Notes under the pieces: generated by a model
Databases searched by the model: none
The model's input: the letters and a program-made list of their open reading frames with translations, nothing else
Told to the model about the DNA's origin: nothing
Made by a program: the position numbers and the translations under genes
Shown: positions 1 through 8,591 of the stretch, in pieces
Layout of the letters: every line of letters begins with the position of its first letter
Numbering within the stretch: the first letter of the stretch is position 1
Source: Agaribacterium haliotis
GTDB lineage: Bacteria; Pseudomonadota; Gammaproteobacteria; Pseudomonadales; Cellvibrionaceae
Assembly: GCF_002312815.1 (NCBI RefSeq)
Contig: NZ_NKQJ01000007.1
Coordinates: forward strand, 1-64,000
Length of the DNA stretch: 64,000 nt
Direction of reading: 5' to 3'

Positions 1-155
1 GATTGATGAAGCGCGTTCAGGTATATTTGGTTACATCGAAATATTTTATAACCGCAAGAGAAGGCACTCTGCGAACGACGGGCTTAGCCCCGTCGATTTT
101 GAGGAGGCAGCAACTATCGCTGCTTAAGTAAGGTGTCTACTTTTTGTGGGGAACA
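1..155 (+). mobile_element. Right end of an IS3-family insertion sequence
   Basis: The segment holds the last codons of an IS3-type transposase followed by a terminal sequence, GTGTCTACTTTTTGTGGGG, of the kind seen at IS3-family ends. Directly after it the reading frame becomes integron integrase. The most likely right boundary is the CA at 154-155, because IS3 elements usually end in CA; this is inference. The left end lies outside the window, so element length and target duplication cannot be checked. Confidence 0.75.
2..127 (+). CDS. IS3-family transposase (OrfB), C-terminal 41 residues only
   Basis: An open frame enters from the left edge and ends at a TAA. Its translation contains [13 protein letters not shown] followed by LSPVDFE, the standard C-terminal signature of the IS3-family integrase-fold (rve) transposase, which carries out cut-and-paste movement through a DDE active site. 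The catalytic residues themselves lie upstream of the window. The gene reads toward, and ends about 28 bases before, the inferred IS end, as expected for OrfB. Confidence 0.85.
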   Translation: MDEARSGIFGYIEIFYNRKRRHSANDGLSPVDFEEAATIAA

Positions 156-582
156 CCAAATTGATAAGGTTCGGCTATTGCACTTTGAAGATCTTAAGAG
201 CGGGTTTGGTGACGTTTATCTACCGGATGCTTTAGATCGTAAGTATCCTGGTGCAGCTAAAGAATTTTGCTGGCAGTTTTTGTTTCCATCATCTCGGATA
301 GCTGTTGATCCACGATCAGGTGTAAAACGCCGGCACCATTGCCATCCATCAACGTTATCAAAAACGGTTCGCCAAGCTTTGAAAAGAGCTGGTATTCACA
401 AGCCCGCTCGCTGCCATAGCTTTCGCCACAGTTTTGCTACTCATCTACTTGAATCAGGATACGATTTGCGCACGATTCAAGAGTTGCTTGGTCATTCGGA
501 TATATCAACCACTGAAATTTATACCCACGTCTTAAATCGCGGCGGGCGCGGCGTATACAGCCCTCTGGACGCATTACTTTAA
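156..582 (+). pseudogene. intI: Integron integrase intI, C-terminal remnant cut by an IS
   Basis: This is the C-terminal part of a tyrosine recombinase of the integron integrase (IntI) family, which normally recombines attC and attI sites to capture gene cassettes. The catalytic H-x-x-R (HSFR), the later His of LLGHSD and the nucleophile Tyr of IYTHV are present, with the same spacing as His277, Arg280, His303 and Tyr312 of IntI1. The IntI-specific stretch [10 protein letters not shown] and the C-terminal [12 protein letters not shown] are also present. A full IntI is about 320-340 residues. Here the N-terminal half, including the first catalytic Arg, is missing and replaced by the IS3 end. 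A GTG at 133 inside the IS end could start a 149-residue product, but it should be inactive. No attI or attC site was recognised nearby. Confidence 0.9.
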
Positions 583-620
583 TAGCTTGTTTTTTGCCCT
601 TTTAATTGTTGATAAGAAAT

Positions 621-644
621 AAAAAAAGGCCTCCAAGGAGGCCT
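621..644 (-). terminator. Rho-independent terminator of the 0.7-3.1 kb gene pair
   Basis: An AGGCCTCC/GGAGGCCT stem with a very small loop is followed, on the minus strand, by a run of seven T. It lies 29 bases beyond the stop codon of the 723-residue exported protein. Confidence 0.9.
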
Positions 645-672
645 GCAAGTTACGGGGTTAAGCTGTTGTTCT

Positions 673-2844
673 CTATTCGTTTGCGCCTTGTATTTCACCT
701 GCGATTACTTTGGCGCCGCCGCTAACCTGGGGCATGGCGCCAATATCGGCGGAGCCCTCAGTGCGGGTTGGCACCGGTGCGGCGGGCTCTCTGATACGCA
801 TGCTGCCGCACTGACCGTTGGCTGGCGCCATGCGCTGTTCAATATCGCGGGCTTTTATTACATATTCGTTATTCGCGCCTACACTTGCACCGTCGGCGAT
901 GCTAAACAGGGCTTGGTGCCTGTCGTTTTCCCGGCTATGAGGAATGCCCCAGAAGTCGCCGTTGCCGCCGTAGTTCAGCATAAATACCTGGCCGTTAAAG
1001 TCGCCGGCGTCGCCGCTGCGGTCGTTAGCATCGCTGTGGGTGTAGCGAACTTGAATTGGTTTATCGAAAGCAAGCATGTTGCCGTTTTCGTCTTTAACGG
1101 CGCTGAGTTTGTTCCAGTTATGCGCGCCGGTTTCCCATACGTAGAAAGTGCTCACTAGCGTTGGCTCGTATACGTCCCAGCTATTTTGCAAGCTTGCTGC
1201 TGTGGCGGCGTCTACCAAAATACCTGAGCTTACGCCCCACTGGTGGGCGCTGTTATTCAGGGTGCTTTCGCTGATGCCGTCGGCAAATTTCACCGGCTCG
1301 CCGTTGTCGTTGCGAACTAAAGTCAGGGCGTTGGCGCCGCTGTTGCCGAAGCTGTAAGTTACAGCGCTTTCACCTTGCAGAGAATACGGGCTGTCGTAGT
1401 CGGCAAGGTCACCCGCATCTAAAGTACCTATCGGGCAGCGATCAAAGCAGTGCAGTTCAAGATCACCGTTGGCAAACAAATCGCCCGAGCCGTTAAGCAC
1501 TTCTTCGCGGTAGAAACTTAAGAAATCTGAGCCGCTTTGGTAGCGCACTTCGCCGCCGAGCTGTTCGCTGTACATGTACAGCGTTTCATAACTCTCAAGA
1601 GTGATGGGCATCGGGTCGAGCTGAACGATTTCCTCTCCATTTTCACCGTGGCGCAGGCCGGCAACAACATAAAAGCCGTTGCTGCTGTAATTGACAATCA
1701 AGTTGTCGTAGCCGAGTTCGTAAGCGCCGTCCCAGCTTCGAAAATCAATGCCTGCTGCGTTGCTAAGCGGCAGAGCTTCAACGGATTTTTTAATTAACTT
1801 ACCTGGGGCACTAACAATCCTGAAACTCTCAGGCGTGCCGCCCTGGCCAAAGTTTTCTTTGGTGATTTCGCTTCCGCTGGGCAGGCCGTTTTCATCTTCG
1901 GTCCATACCCCCCAATAACCTACATGGCCGTGGCTATCGGCTGCGCCATTACCGTCACTGTCGTAGCGAAAAGAGAAACCCGAGTTCACTTCAACACGGG
2001 CACCAGTTGTAGCGTGGTAAAGGTCATAGCGGTGAACACTGTCGATAAATTCGGTGCGGCTCAAACACATGCCTTCGTTGTCTCCATTTTGGAAAGCGAG
2101 GCTGTCGTAGTTGTCGCCAGCTTGAATTAAAACATGGTTATCGTTAAAGGCGAGGGCATTGGCGCGGCCAAAGTCACCCCATTCGACGGCGGTCAGTGCG
2201 AAGCCTTCGCTGCGGTCAGCGCTCATCACTACGCTGGCACTTTGTGAACTGCGATGGCTGCCACGTTGATCTTGTTCGTAAAGGGTGAAACCAATATGCT
2301 CTTCGATATCAACGGTTTTTAATTCACCGCCACCGCGACGGCTGCTGTCAGAAAAACTGTTATAAAAGTCGAAGTTAAAGGTAAATTGTCCGAAGGGGTT
2401 GCTGTCGCTCGCGCCTTCATAAATTACCGCTTTAAATTTAATCGCCTGTGCAAAATCGTCATCGCCCATATCCGGCATCCAGGCGCTAACAATTAATGGT
2501 GAGGTGTCGCTTTCGCGAGTCGCTTCAACAATAACTTCTTTATAAGCCGGGCTGCCGCCGCCTTCGCTGTCACTGCCGTTGCTATCGTTGGAAAAACAGC
2601 GATCTTCATCTGCGAGTACAATGTAGGCGCCGTCGTTTACAAAGTCGGTTACGCGCATTTGTTCGGTGAAACAAAGAATACCGTTAACCAGCTCCAGTGG
2701 TTCGAGCGCTTCGTTCCAAACGTGGCTGCGTTGTTTGTCGGTATTAAAGTCGCTAGTGCTGTCGTGAATGCTTTGGGCAAAGGCGCCGCTGCTGCAGATG
2801 GCTGAAATTGCCAAAGAAAGTTTTATGCTGGTTTTAGTTTTCAT
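673..2844 (-). CDS. Large exported protein of unknown function
   Basis: I do not recognise this 723-residue protein. The chosen ATG gives MKTKTSIKLSLAISAICSSGAFA, a clear Sec signal peptide cleaved after AFA; an ATG five codons upstream would only lengthen the n-region. The mature chain is acidic and rich in Asp, Gly, Ser and Asn, has few cysteines, and looks like a beta-rich surface or periplasmic protein. An acidic Asp/Ser/Gly-rich stretch lies near residues 85-105. The start overlaps the end of the upstream lipoprotein gene, so the two are probably translated together, and a strong terminator follows. No catalytic motif could be identified. It could be a surface-layer, adhesion or carbohydrate-contacting protein, but nothing in the sequence decides this. 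Confidence 0.8.
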   Translation of the reverse strand: MKTKTSIKLSLAISAICSSGAFAQSIHDSTSDFNTDKQRSHVWNEALEPLELVNGILCFTEQMRVTDFVNDGAYIVLADEDRCFSNDSNGSDSEGGGSPAYKEVIVEATRESDTSPLIVSAWMPDMGDDDFAQAIKFKAVIYEGASDSNPFGQFTFNFDFYNSFSDSSRRGGGELKTVDIEEHIGFTLYEQDQRGSHRSSQSASVVMSADRSEGFALTAVEWGDFGRANALAFNDNHVLIQAGDNYDSLAFQNGDNEGMCLSRTEFIDSVHRYDLYHATTGARVEVNSGFSFRYDSDGNGAADSHGHVGYWGVWTEDENGLPSGSEITKENFGQGGTPESFRIVSAPGKLIKKSVEALPLSNAAGIDFRSWDGAYELGYDNLIVNYSSNGFYVVAGLRHGENGEEIVQLDPMPITLESYETLYMYSEQLGGEVRYQSGSDFLSFYREEVLNGSGDLFANGDLELHCFDRCPIGTLDAGDLADYDSPYSLQGESAVTYSFGNSGANALTLVRNDNGEPVKFADGISESTLNNSAHQWGVSSGILVDAATAASLQNSWDVYEPTLVSTFYVWETGAHNWNKLSAVKDENGNMLAFDKPIQVRYTHSDANDRSGDAGDFNGQVFMLNYGGNGDFWGIPHSRENDRHQALFSIADGASVGANNEYVIKARDIEQRMAPANGQCGSMRIREPAAPVPTRTEGSADIGAMPQVSGGAKVIAGEIQGANE

Positions 2845-3061
2845 TGGTAACCACCTCAAGCTTGCTGGGCAGAGTCAGTGTTTCGGTGGCAACAGCTTGT
2901 TGCAATTCCTGGCTTTCGTTGCCGTCTATTTGGTTGGCGCTGTCGCCTGCTTGATTGGCATTGCCGCCGGAGCCGTCGCCAGCCGAGCCGCCTCCACCAC
3001 AAGCACTAAGGCCGGGGCCAACAAAAATTACAAATAAAAGGCTTAAGAAAAATTTACGCAT
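2834..3061 (-). CDS. Small lipoprotein, partner of the downstream exported protein
   Basis: This 75-residue product starts with a short hydrophobic signal and a lipobox (LSAC), followed directly by a GGGG run and an Asn/Gln/Glu-rich tail, the usual look of a small outer-membrane lipoprotein with a flexible tether. Its last 11 bases overlap the start of the 723-residue exported protein on the same strand, which suggests translational coupling. No family is recognised. A function in anchoring or presenting its neighbour is only a guess from the gene order. Confidence 0.75.
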   Translation of the reverse strand: MRKFFLSLLFVIFVGPGLSACGGGGSAGDGSGGNANQAGDSANQIDGNESQELQQAVATETLTLPSKLEVVTNEN

Positions 3062-3599
3062 TGCTTATCTCCGCCGTGTTTTTATTAGGTCAGTTGCTGA
3101 AACACAGTGGTTTAAGTTGCAAGGGGCGTGACAGGAGATTAGAAATAAACGAGATTAAAATACGCCAAGTACAACGCCTAAGCTAAGTGCTTGTTTTGTA
3201 AGCCCGCTTTTGTTGTTGCCGAGCCCGCCGTACTATGTGATGGATGTCTCAGCACTTCGTGTTATAAACAGAAGTTCGGCTTAGCTCTGATTCAACTAAC
3301 TGTTTACTACAGTGGCGCCAAATACCACGCGGACAAAATCTGTCAGGCCCTGACGACTTTGGCGCACAAAACAACCTTGACTATTTTTATTGAAATAAAA
3401 CGGCCGTTTGTTTTTTCTGGCCGTGATAGGCCGCTTATATTGCAAAAAATATAAAACACAAAGTATTTAAAACTGGATCACAGGGTAGGGTATAGTTAGC
3501 CAATATAGGCAGCTAGCCAAGATCGCTCTTGGGTACAGGCTGTTAAGACTGCTGTTATGAGAAGGATGAAGGCTAAGCGGGCCTTGTTAAGGAAACATT
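3062..3599. other. Divergent intergenic region, no gene seen
   Basis: This 538-base region separates two divergent transcription units and must hold promoters for both. Reading frames in it have no recognisable family and no good ribosome-binding sites. An inverted repeat ACGGCC/GGCCGT around a T-rich loop (3400-3424) is visible but cannot be assigned. I could not pick convincing -35/-10 boxes. Confidence 0.4.
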
Positions 3600-3995
3600 A
3601 TGTTGGACTATTTTGCACTCGGGCTTCTGATTTTTGTGTTTGTCACCCTTTTTTATGGTGTCATTGTTATTCACGATATTCCCTATGATATTGCCAAAAA
3701 GCGCAATCACCCTCAGCAAGATGCGATTCACGTTGCCGGTTGGGTCAGCTTGTTTACGCTGCATGTGCTGTGGCCCTTTTTGTGGATATGGGCAACACTC
3801 TACCGCGACGATCGAGGCTGGGGTTTTATCAAAGAGGACGAAGCCAAGCTGGCTGAGCTCGAAAAAAACGAAAAAAAGCGCGAACAGCAGCTAAGTTTGC
3901 TTCAGCAAAACTTGGCTCAGGCAACTGCAGAGCTAAATACCGTAAAAACACGCTTAAGCGAGCTTGAACAGTCATCACAAGTGGAGGCCGACTAA
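3600..3995 (+). CDS. DUF3302 inner-membrane protein (YiaW/YibI type)
   Basis: A 131-residue protein with two transmembrane segments (about 4-24 and 45-66) and a C-terminal Glu/Lys/Gln-rich coiled coil (about 78-125). The pattern of HDIPYDIAKKRNHPQ between the helices and WIWATLYRDD after them matches the DUF3302 family (YiaW, YibI). These proteins are encoded next to a HlyD-like membrane-fusion protein, as here. The molecular role is not established; a part in envelope transport with its partner is likely. AAGGA lies before the ATG. The stop codon overlaps the next start (TAATG), so the two are translationally coupled. The family's coiled coil is often shorter. Confidence 0.85.
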   Translation: MLDYFALGLLIFVFVTLFYGVIVIHDIPYDIAKKRNHPQQDAIHVAGWVSLFTLHVLWPFLWIWATLYRDDRGWGFIKEDEAKLAELEKNEKKREQQLSLLQQNLAQATAELNTVKTRLSELEQSSQVEAD

Positions 3996-4954
3996 TGGAT
4001 CTGCTTCTTATATTGACTTATGTTGCGCTGTGCACAGTCGTATTTAAAGTTGCCAAAATTCCTTTGAACAAGTGGACGGTGCCCAGCGCAGCGCTTGGTG
4101 GAATTTTTCTTATCGGTGCGCTGATTGTGCTGATGAACTACAACCACCCGTATTCAGAAAAAAGCCGCGAGTACTTTGTCAGTACGCCCATTATCCCGGC
4201 CGTGCGCGGGCGTGTTGTTGAAGTTGCCGTTGAGGCAAACCAGGTTGTTGAAGCGGGCAGTTTGCTTTTTCGCATAGACCCGGCACCCTTTGAAGACAAA
4301 ATTGAAAGCCTGGAGGCAAGGCTTGTGGCAGCGCGCGCCGATCAGCAGCGTGCCGAGGAGCTGATGCGGCGCAAAGTTGGCATTCAGCGCGACCTTGATC
4401 AGGCGACAGCCCTGGTTGAACAGCTTGAAGCTGATTTAGAAGTCGCCGTCTACGACCTGCAGCAGTGTGAGGTCAGGGCGCCGAGCCGCGGTTGGGTGAC
4501 GCAGCAGTTCTTGCACGAGGGCATGATGCTGGTGCCTATGCCGCTGCGCCCGGCGATGGTGTTTGTTCACGACGAAAATTATGTGCTGGTTGCCTGGTTT
4601 AGGCAAAATAGCACCATGCGCCTGGAGCCGGGCTTTGAAGCCGAAGTGGCCTTTGACGCGCTGCCAGGCGAAGTGTTTTCCGGCAAGATTCGCTCGGTAT
4701 TGCCGGTGCTTGCTCAGGGTGAGTTACAAGCCAACGGCCGTTTGCTCAGCAGCGAAAACGATCACTACCCCGGGCGCATACCGGTGATTATCGATATTAC
4801 CGACGCTGCGTTTCTAAATTACAAGGCCAGTATACCTGGTGGCGCCTTTGCGCAGGCGGCGGTGTACAGCGATCACTTTGAGCATGTGGCGATTATGCGC
4901 AAGGTGCTACTGCGTATGAATTCCTGGATGAATTATTTGTTTCCATTTCACTAA
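3995..4954 (+). CDS. HlyD/EmrA-family membrane-fusion protein (YiaV/YibH type)
   Basis: A 319-residue periplasmic adaptor anchored in the inner membrane. Two hydrophobic segments (about 4-20 and 33-49) are followed by a barrel-sandwich half motif (VRGRVVEVAVEANQVVEAGSLLF, split around residues 68-92), an alpha-helical coiled coil (about 98-160), the second half motif (CEVRAPSRGWV) and a beta-barrel domain. This is the order in YiaV/YibH proteins paired with DUF3302 proteins. HlyD-type adaptors bridge inner-membrane transporters to the outer membrane, but no transporter is encoded beside this pair, so the substrate is unknown. The start overlaps the stop of the DUF3302 gene by one base. Confidence 0.85.
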   Translation: MDLLLILTYVALCTVVFKVAKIPLNKWTVPSAALGGIFLIGALIVLMNYNHPYSEKSREYFVSTPIIPAVRGRVVEVAVEANQVVEAGSLLFRIDPAPFEDKIESLEARLVAARADQQRAEELMRRKVGIQRDLDQATALVEQLEADLEVAVYDLQQCEVRAPSRGWVTQQFLHEGMMLVPMPLRPAMVFVHDENYVLVAWFRQNSTMRLEPGFEAEVAFDALPGEVFSGKIRSVLPVLAQGELQANGRLLSSENDHYPGRIPVIIDITDAAFLNYKASIPGGAFAQAAVYSDHFEHVAIMRKVLLRMNSWMNYLFPFH

Positions 4955-5032
4955 GTGGATGTTTTAGCTTATTTGTCGCTACAGCTCGCCGTTGCTTTTG
5001 CGTACCATAGCGGGCTTAAATTCTGGCCTTTT

Positions 5033-5056
5033 TTAATTTGTGTTAACAGGCCCTAG
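5033..5056 (+). repeat. Dispersed 24-bp repeat, copy 1
   Basis: The copy reads TTAATT-N-GTGTTAACAGGCCCTAG, the consensus shared by four near-identical copies in this window, all near gene ends or between genes. This one lies 48 bases upstream of the trmO start. Confidence 0.8.
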
Positions 5057-5103
5057 AGCACCGCTCTATCGTTTAAGGCCCGTCCAACGGCGATACAAGA
5101 TCC

Positions 5104-5838
5104 ATGACTCAGACAGACTTTGTTGTGCAGCCCTTAGGTTTTGTACACAGTTGTTTTAAAGAAAAATTCGGCATTCCCCGCCAGCCGGGCCTGGTCAGCG
5201 AGGCCAAAGCTAAACTTGTCTTGCAGCCGCCGTTTAATCGCGCCGAATGTGTTGAGGGTTTAGCCAGCTGTTCACATCTGTGGCTGCATTTTATTTTTCA
5301 CGGTTTTGCTGAAAACGCATGGAAACCGACAGTTAGGCCGCCGCGCCTGGGCGGCAATAAGCGCATGGGGGTATTTGCAACACGCGCGCCGAACCGGCCA
5401 AACCGGCTAGGTTTAAGTGTTGTCAAACTTGAGTCGATCGACCTTAGTGACGGTGTCTGTTTAAACTTAAGTGGTGTTGATTTATTAGATGCGACGCCGG
5501 TGGTCGATATTAAACCCTATGTGCCTTATGTCGATGTGGTCAACGAGGCAAGCAATACTTTTGCCGATGAGCCGCCGCCGGTGTTAGCGGTGGTTTTTTC
5601 CAGGCAGGCTGAATTAGCGCTGGCCGAGCGCGAAAAGCTGTATCAGGAACATCAGGGCATCAAGCTTAAGCGCCTGATTGTCCAAGTGCTTCAGCAAGAT
5701 CCGAGGCCGCGTTATCAGCACTATGATCCGTCGCGCATTTATGCCATGCACTTGCTCGACTTTGATTTAAAATGGTCTTATCGCCAGTCAGCCGAGGCTA
5801 AACTTGAGCTTGTTGTTGTATCGCTTGACGATAGATAA
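5104..5838 (+). CDS. trmO: tRNA (adenine(37)-N6)-methyltransferase TrmO (TsaA/YaeB)
   Basis: A 244-residue protein of the TsaA/VirR family. TrmO uses S-adenosylmethionine to methylate N6 of the threonylcarbamoyl-adenosine at position 37 of certain tRNAs, forming m6t6A. Family signatures are visible: FGIPRQPGLV near residues 22-31 and GVFATRAPNRPNRLGLSVV near 93-111, then DLLDATPVVDIKPYVPY near 141-157. The length fits the family (about 235-240). It is cytoplasmic with no signal peptide. It stands alone between a dispersed repeat and a large hairpin element and has no functional link to its neighbours. Confidence 0.93.
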   Translation: MTQTDFVVQPLGFVHSCFKEKFGIPRQPGLVSEAKAKLVLQPPFNRAECVEGLASCSHLWLHFIFHGFAENAWKPTVRPPRLGGNKRMGVFATRAPNRPNRLGLSVVKLESIDLSDGVCLNLSGVDLLDATPVVDIKPYVPYVDVVNEASNTFADEPPPVLAVVFSRQAELALAEREKLYQEHQGIKLKRLIVQVLQQDPRPRYQHYDPSRIYAMHLLDFDLKWSYRQSAEAKLELVVVSLDDR

Positions 5839-5842
5839 AAAA

Positions 5843-6010
5843 TCCCGGCTAGGTTCGCACTTCGTCTGTGAATAAGTCACTGGTCCTCCGGCTCGCTGCC
5901 TGCAGTGGCTTTCGCGGGATGCCGTGAACCCGTCCCTGGGGGCTGCGCCGCCGCATCCATGCGGCAGAGCCCCGCTCAAACCACTCCAGGCACCAAGCCT
6001 AGCTACGAGC
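5843..6010. repeat. Long nested hairpin element (same core as the 35-kb repeats)
   Basis: Nested inverted repeats span almost the whole gap between trmO and the GH50 gene. The outer arms are GGCTAGG-TT with AA-GCCTAGC, then CCTGCAGTGG with CCACTCCAGG, and the inner core is GGGGCT...AGCCCC enclosing CCGCATCCATGCGG. On the minus strand the core reads CCCCAGGGACGGGTTCACGGC when split at the loop, closely matching CTCCAGGGATGGATTTACGCC in the three repeats after the GH16 gene. It may act as a terminator or mRNA 3' structure for the convergent genes. Confidence 0.65.
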
Positions 6011-6107
6011 AAATAAAAGGCTCAGCAAGCTTGCTCACAGTGTTATTGCATTGTCTGACCATAGCCGGGCCAGGGTTGGGAGCACGGGGAGAGCTCCTAA
6101 TTTCTCC

Positions 6108-8546
6108 TTAGTTTTTGTTCCAGCGGCGCTGGTACATCTCAGCGTGAACTTCTTTTGCCGCCTGAACTAAGGGCGCATAGGGAATGTCGGTGACCGCAAC
6201 CATGCCGTTGTTGTAGTTTTCACCGTCGTAGGCGCGACCCGGTATTGGGCTATCCATATACTGGAACATATGGGCACCGATAAAACTTGGGTGATCAATA
6301 ACGCTGTACATATAGCTTTTATACATGCGGCCCCTGTCTTCTTGATCGCTGCTAATAACAATGCCCGGGTGCACGTGGCCGGCATCAAACGAGCCAAAGC
6401 TAAATTCGCCAATGAGCGCCGGCGCGTCGATGTCTTGCATAAATGCCCATTCGCTCGGCACCAGGCCTTCTTCGTATAAGTTAAACGTAATGATGTCCAT
6501 GTGTTTGCTGCCGGATTGAACAATTTCAATTGGCATGCCCCACACAGGCAAACGAGAACCAAGGTAGAGGTGATTGGGCAGGCGCTGCTTGAGTGCGCGC
6601 TTGACGGTGCCAAAATACTGGTCGCCGTAGGCGTAGAGCATGGCAGAGTAGTCTTGTTTTTGCTGTTTGCTGTTAAAGCTCGGCTCGACGCCTTTGGCAA
6701 ATTCATCCCACGATGCCAGGTTTTTCCCCCAGGCTTTATTTAGCTTGTTGATGTCGCCGTATTTATTTTTCATCATGCGGGTAAATTCCGCTTTGGCGTA
6801 AACCTTGGCGGCGTCTTCTTTTAAGGTGTTATAGACAATGCCGTAGTGCAGCTCGTCGGTTTCGAGGCGGCCAAAACTTTGCTCGTTGTCGAGAAAAATA
6901 CCCATGCACCATGGGCTGTTTTTAATTTGTTTGGCGACGCCGTCAACAGCGGCTTCCGCGCGCGTTTTAAACAGCGGGTCCCACGGGTCTGGCACACCGT
7001 GCCAAAAATCAAAACCGCTGCTTAAGGTGCCGAAGTCGCCGATGATATCGGCAAAGGCGACATAGGGCATTTTGGTATTGCTGTAGAACTCTTCCTGAGC
7101 CCAATTGCCGAGAGAGCTATAGCCCCAATTTTGCATGCGTTTTAGGGTGATTTCTCGCCAGCTTTGTAAATAACTCTCCGGGCTACTCTCACCGTATTTT
7201 CGTTCGAGGTTGGCGCTGTAAAAACTGTAGGTTTCGCCGTGTTTAAGCGGCCCGCTTTGGGTTTCGCGGCGGTAGCCAAAGTGGTTGCCGAGCTCATCGT
7301 CGTAACTGGGCAGCCACTTGAAAATATCCGCGCGCGTTTGGCTAACCAGTTTGCGCGAAGGCAAAGCATCATCGCTAACGCGGTTAAGCGGTTGGTCGTC
7401 TTCTGAGATCAGCATTTCGCCGTGGCGCTTAGGGATAAACTTTTGATCAAAATCGTAACCGGTTAGGGTCGATGAGTTGGAAAGGCGCAGAATGTCGATA
7501 CCGGTGCTTAGGTATAAATAACCTTCCGGGTCTATTAACCACCATTTTCCATTGATTTTTTCAGTGCGGAAGTTGCCAGTAGCCTCATAGCGCGGGCCGT
7601 CGGCCCAGCCGTTGAATTTACTGCGCCCAGGGAAGGCTTGATCGCTGAGCTCGGCGAGCTCTTTGTCTCTTGCCTGATGCAACTGCTCTAGGCTGTGAAT
7701 CTTGCCTGGGTAGTCAACTTTATTATTTTGGCCAAATTCATCAATTAAGCCGCTGAGAAAGTTTTTATCCATTTTCGGGTTGGGGCGCAGACGCAGGTTG
7801 TCGATGGTAAATTGCCTGTCGCTGAGCATGCCTTTAACCGAAAAACTGATCTTGGTAATGCCTTTTAAGTTCAGGTGTTTTTTGCCCCACAGCGAAAAAA
7901 CCTGGTGATCGCCCTGCCAGGTGGGTGGGTTTGAACGCAGGCCGCTTTCAAAATTAAATTCATTGTCACTGGCCCAGGCCGGCTCTTTTTGATCGTGGCC
8001 ATCCATTTTGGCATACCAGGTCCAGGTCACTCCGACCGGTGCAACAAAGGCGCGGGTATAGGTATTGCCGTCGATATCGCTGATATCTAAGTTGATATCG
8101 ACACTCTCGTCGCCAAAGTTGGCGATATCAAAGGCCAGATGAAAATCCTGGTATTGGCTCCAGTCCCAGGCCTCATTGGGTTCAAAGTTAAGCGCCGCGC
8201 TGTTGTGATCGCGCGTCTTGGTGTGAACCAGCAGGGATTTTTCCCCACTTATGGCCTGTTTGCCCGAGACTATGCTTGTTGTTGCGTTGTTGCTGTTAAT
8301 CGCCGAGCGCAGGCTGATATTGTCAAAGTCGGCGAGCATTTTTTCGCCGCTTAGTTTTTTCGCTTCGATATTGGCGTCGGGACTGTTTTGTACGTTGTTT
8401 GGGGCACCGTTGTTAGTCTGGGGCTTAGACTCGCTGTTTTGGCAGCCAGTTAAACTTAAACCGGCGGCGGCAACCATAGCGCTTAAAGAAATACCGGCTA
8501 AGGTCGACGGTAAACGGCGAATGTTGGGGAAATATAAGTGACTCAT
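6108..8546 (-). CDS. GH50 beta-agarase, lipoprotein
   Basis: An 812-residue glycoside hydrolase family 50 enzyme. GH50 agarases hydrolyse beta-1,4 bonds of agarose, mostly exolytically, releasing neoagarobiose. The ATG at 8546 follows AGGAAGG and gives a signal ending in the lipobox LTGC, so the enzyme is probably anchored in the outer membrane. A non-catalytic CBM-like beta-sandwich occupies about residues 60-270 and the TIM barrel about 300-800. The two expected glutamates are visible in LDNEQSFG (about residue 552) and LIGEFSFG (about 713), about 160 residues apart as in the characterised enzyme Aga50D. The gene follows the ABC permease by 45 bases on the same strand with no terminator in between, so it is probably the last gene of the exporter operon. 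A second GH50 lies at 50-53 kb. Confidence 0.92.
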   Translation of the reverse strand: MSHLYFPNIRRLPSTLAGISLSAMVAAAGLSLTGCQNSESKPQTNNGAPNNVQNSPDANIEAKKLSGEKMLADFDNISLRSAINSNNATTSIVSGKQAISGEKSLLVHTKTRDHNSAALNFEPNEAWDWSQYQDFHLAFDIANFGDESVDINLDISDIDGNTYTRAFVAPVGVTWTWYAKMDGHDQKEPAWASDNEFNFESGLRSNPPTWQGDHQVFSLWGKKHLNLKGITKISFSVKGMLSDRQFTIDNLRLRPNPKMDKNFLSGLIDEFGQNNKVDYPGKIHSLEQLHQARDKELAELSDQAFPGRSKFNGWADGPRYEATGNFRTEKINGKWWLIDPEGYLYLSTGIDILRLSNSSTLTGYDFDQKFIPKRHGEMLISEDDQPLNRVSDDALPSRKLVSQTRADIFKWLPSYDDELGNHFGYRRETQSGPLKHGETYSFYSANLERKYGESSPESYLQSWREITLKRMQNWGYSSLGNWAQEEFYSNTKMPYVAFADIIGDFGTLSSGFDFWHGVPDPWDPLFKTRAEAAVDGVAKQIKNSPWCMGIFLDNEQSFGRLETDELHYGIVYNTLKEDAAKVYAKAEFTRMMKNKYGDINKLNKAWGKNLASWDEFAKGVEPSFNSKQQKQDYSAMLYAYGDQYFGTVKRALKQRLPNHLYLGSRLPVWGMPIEIVQSGSKHMDIITFNLYEEGLVPSEWAFMQDIDAPALIGEFSFGSFDAGHVHPGIVISSDQEDRGRMYKSYMYSVIDHPSFIGAHMFQYMDSPIPGRAYDGENYNNGMVAVTDIPYAPLVQAAKEVHAEMYQRRWNKN

Positions 8547-8591
8547 AAGTCCTTCCTTATTCATACTTATTTAAGGTCTTGTTAAAATTTG

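Noticed and set aside
688-1158. Plus-strand open frame opposite the 723-residue protein
   Set aside because: Overlaps a well-supported gene with a signal peptide and terminator; the antisense translation has no features.
5788-6111. Open frames on both strands across the hairpin element
   Set aside because: They only read through an inverted repeat; the peptides are low-complexity and not family-like.
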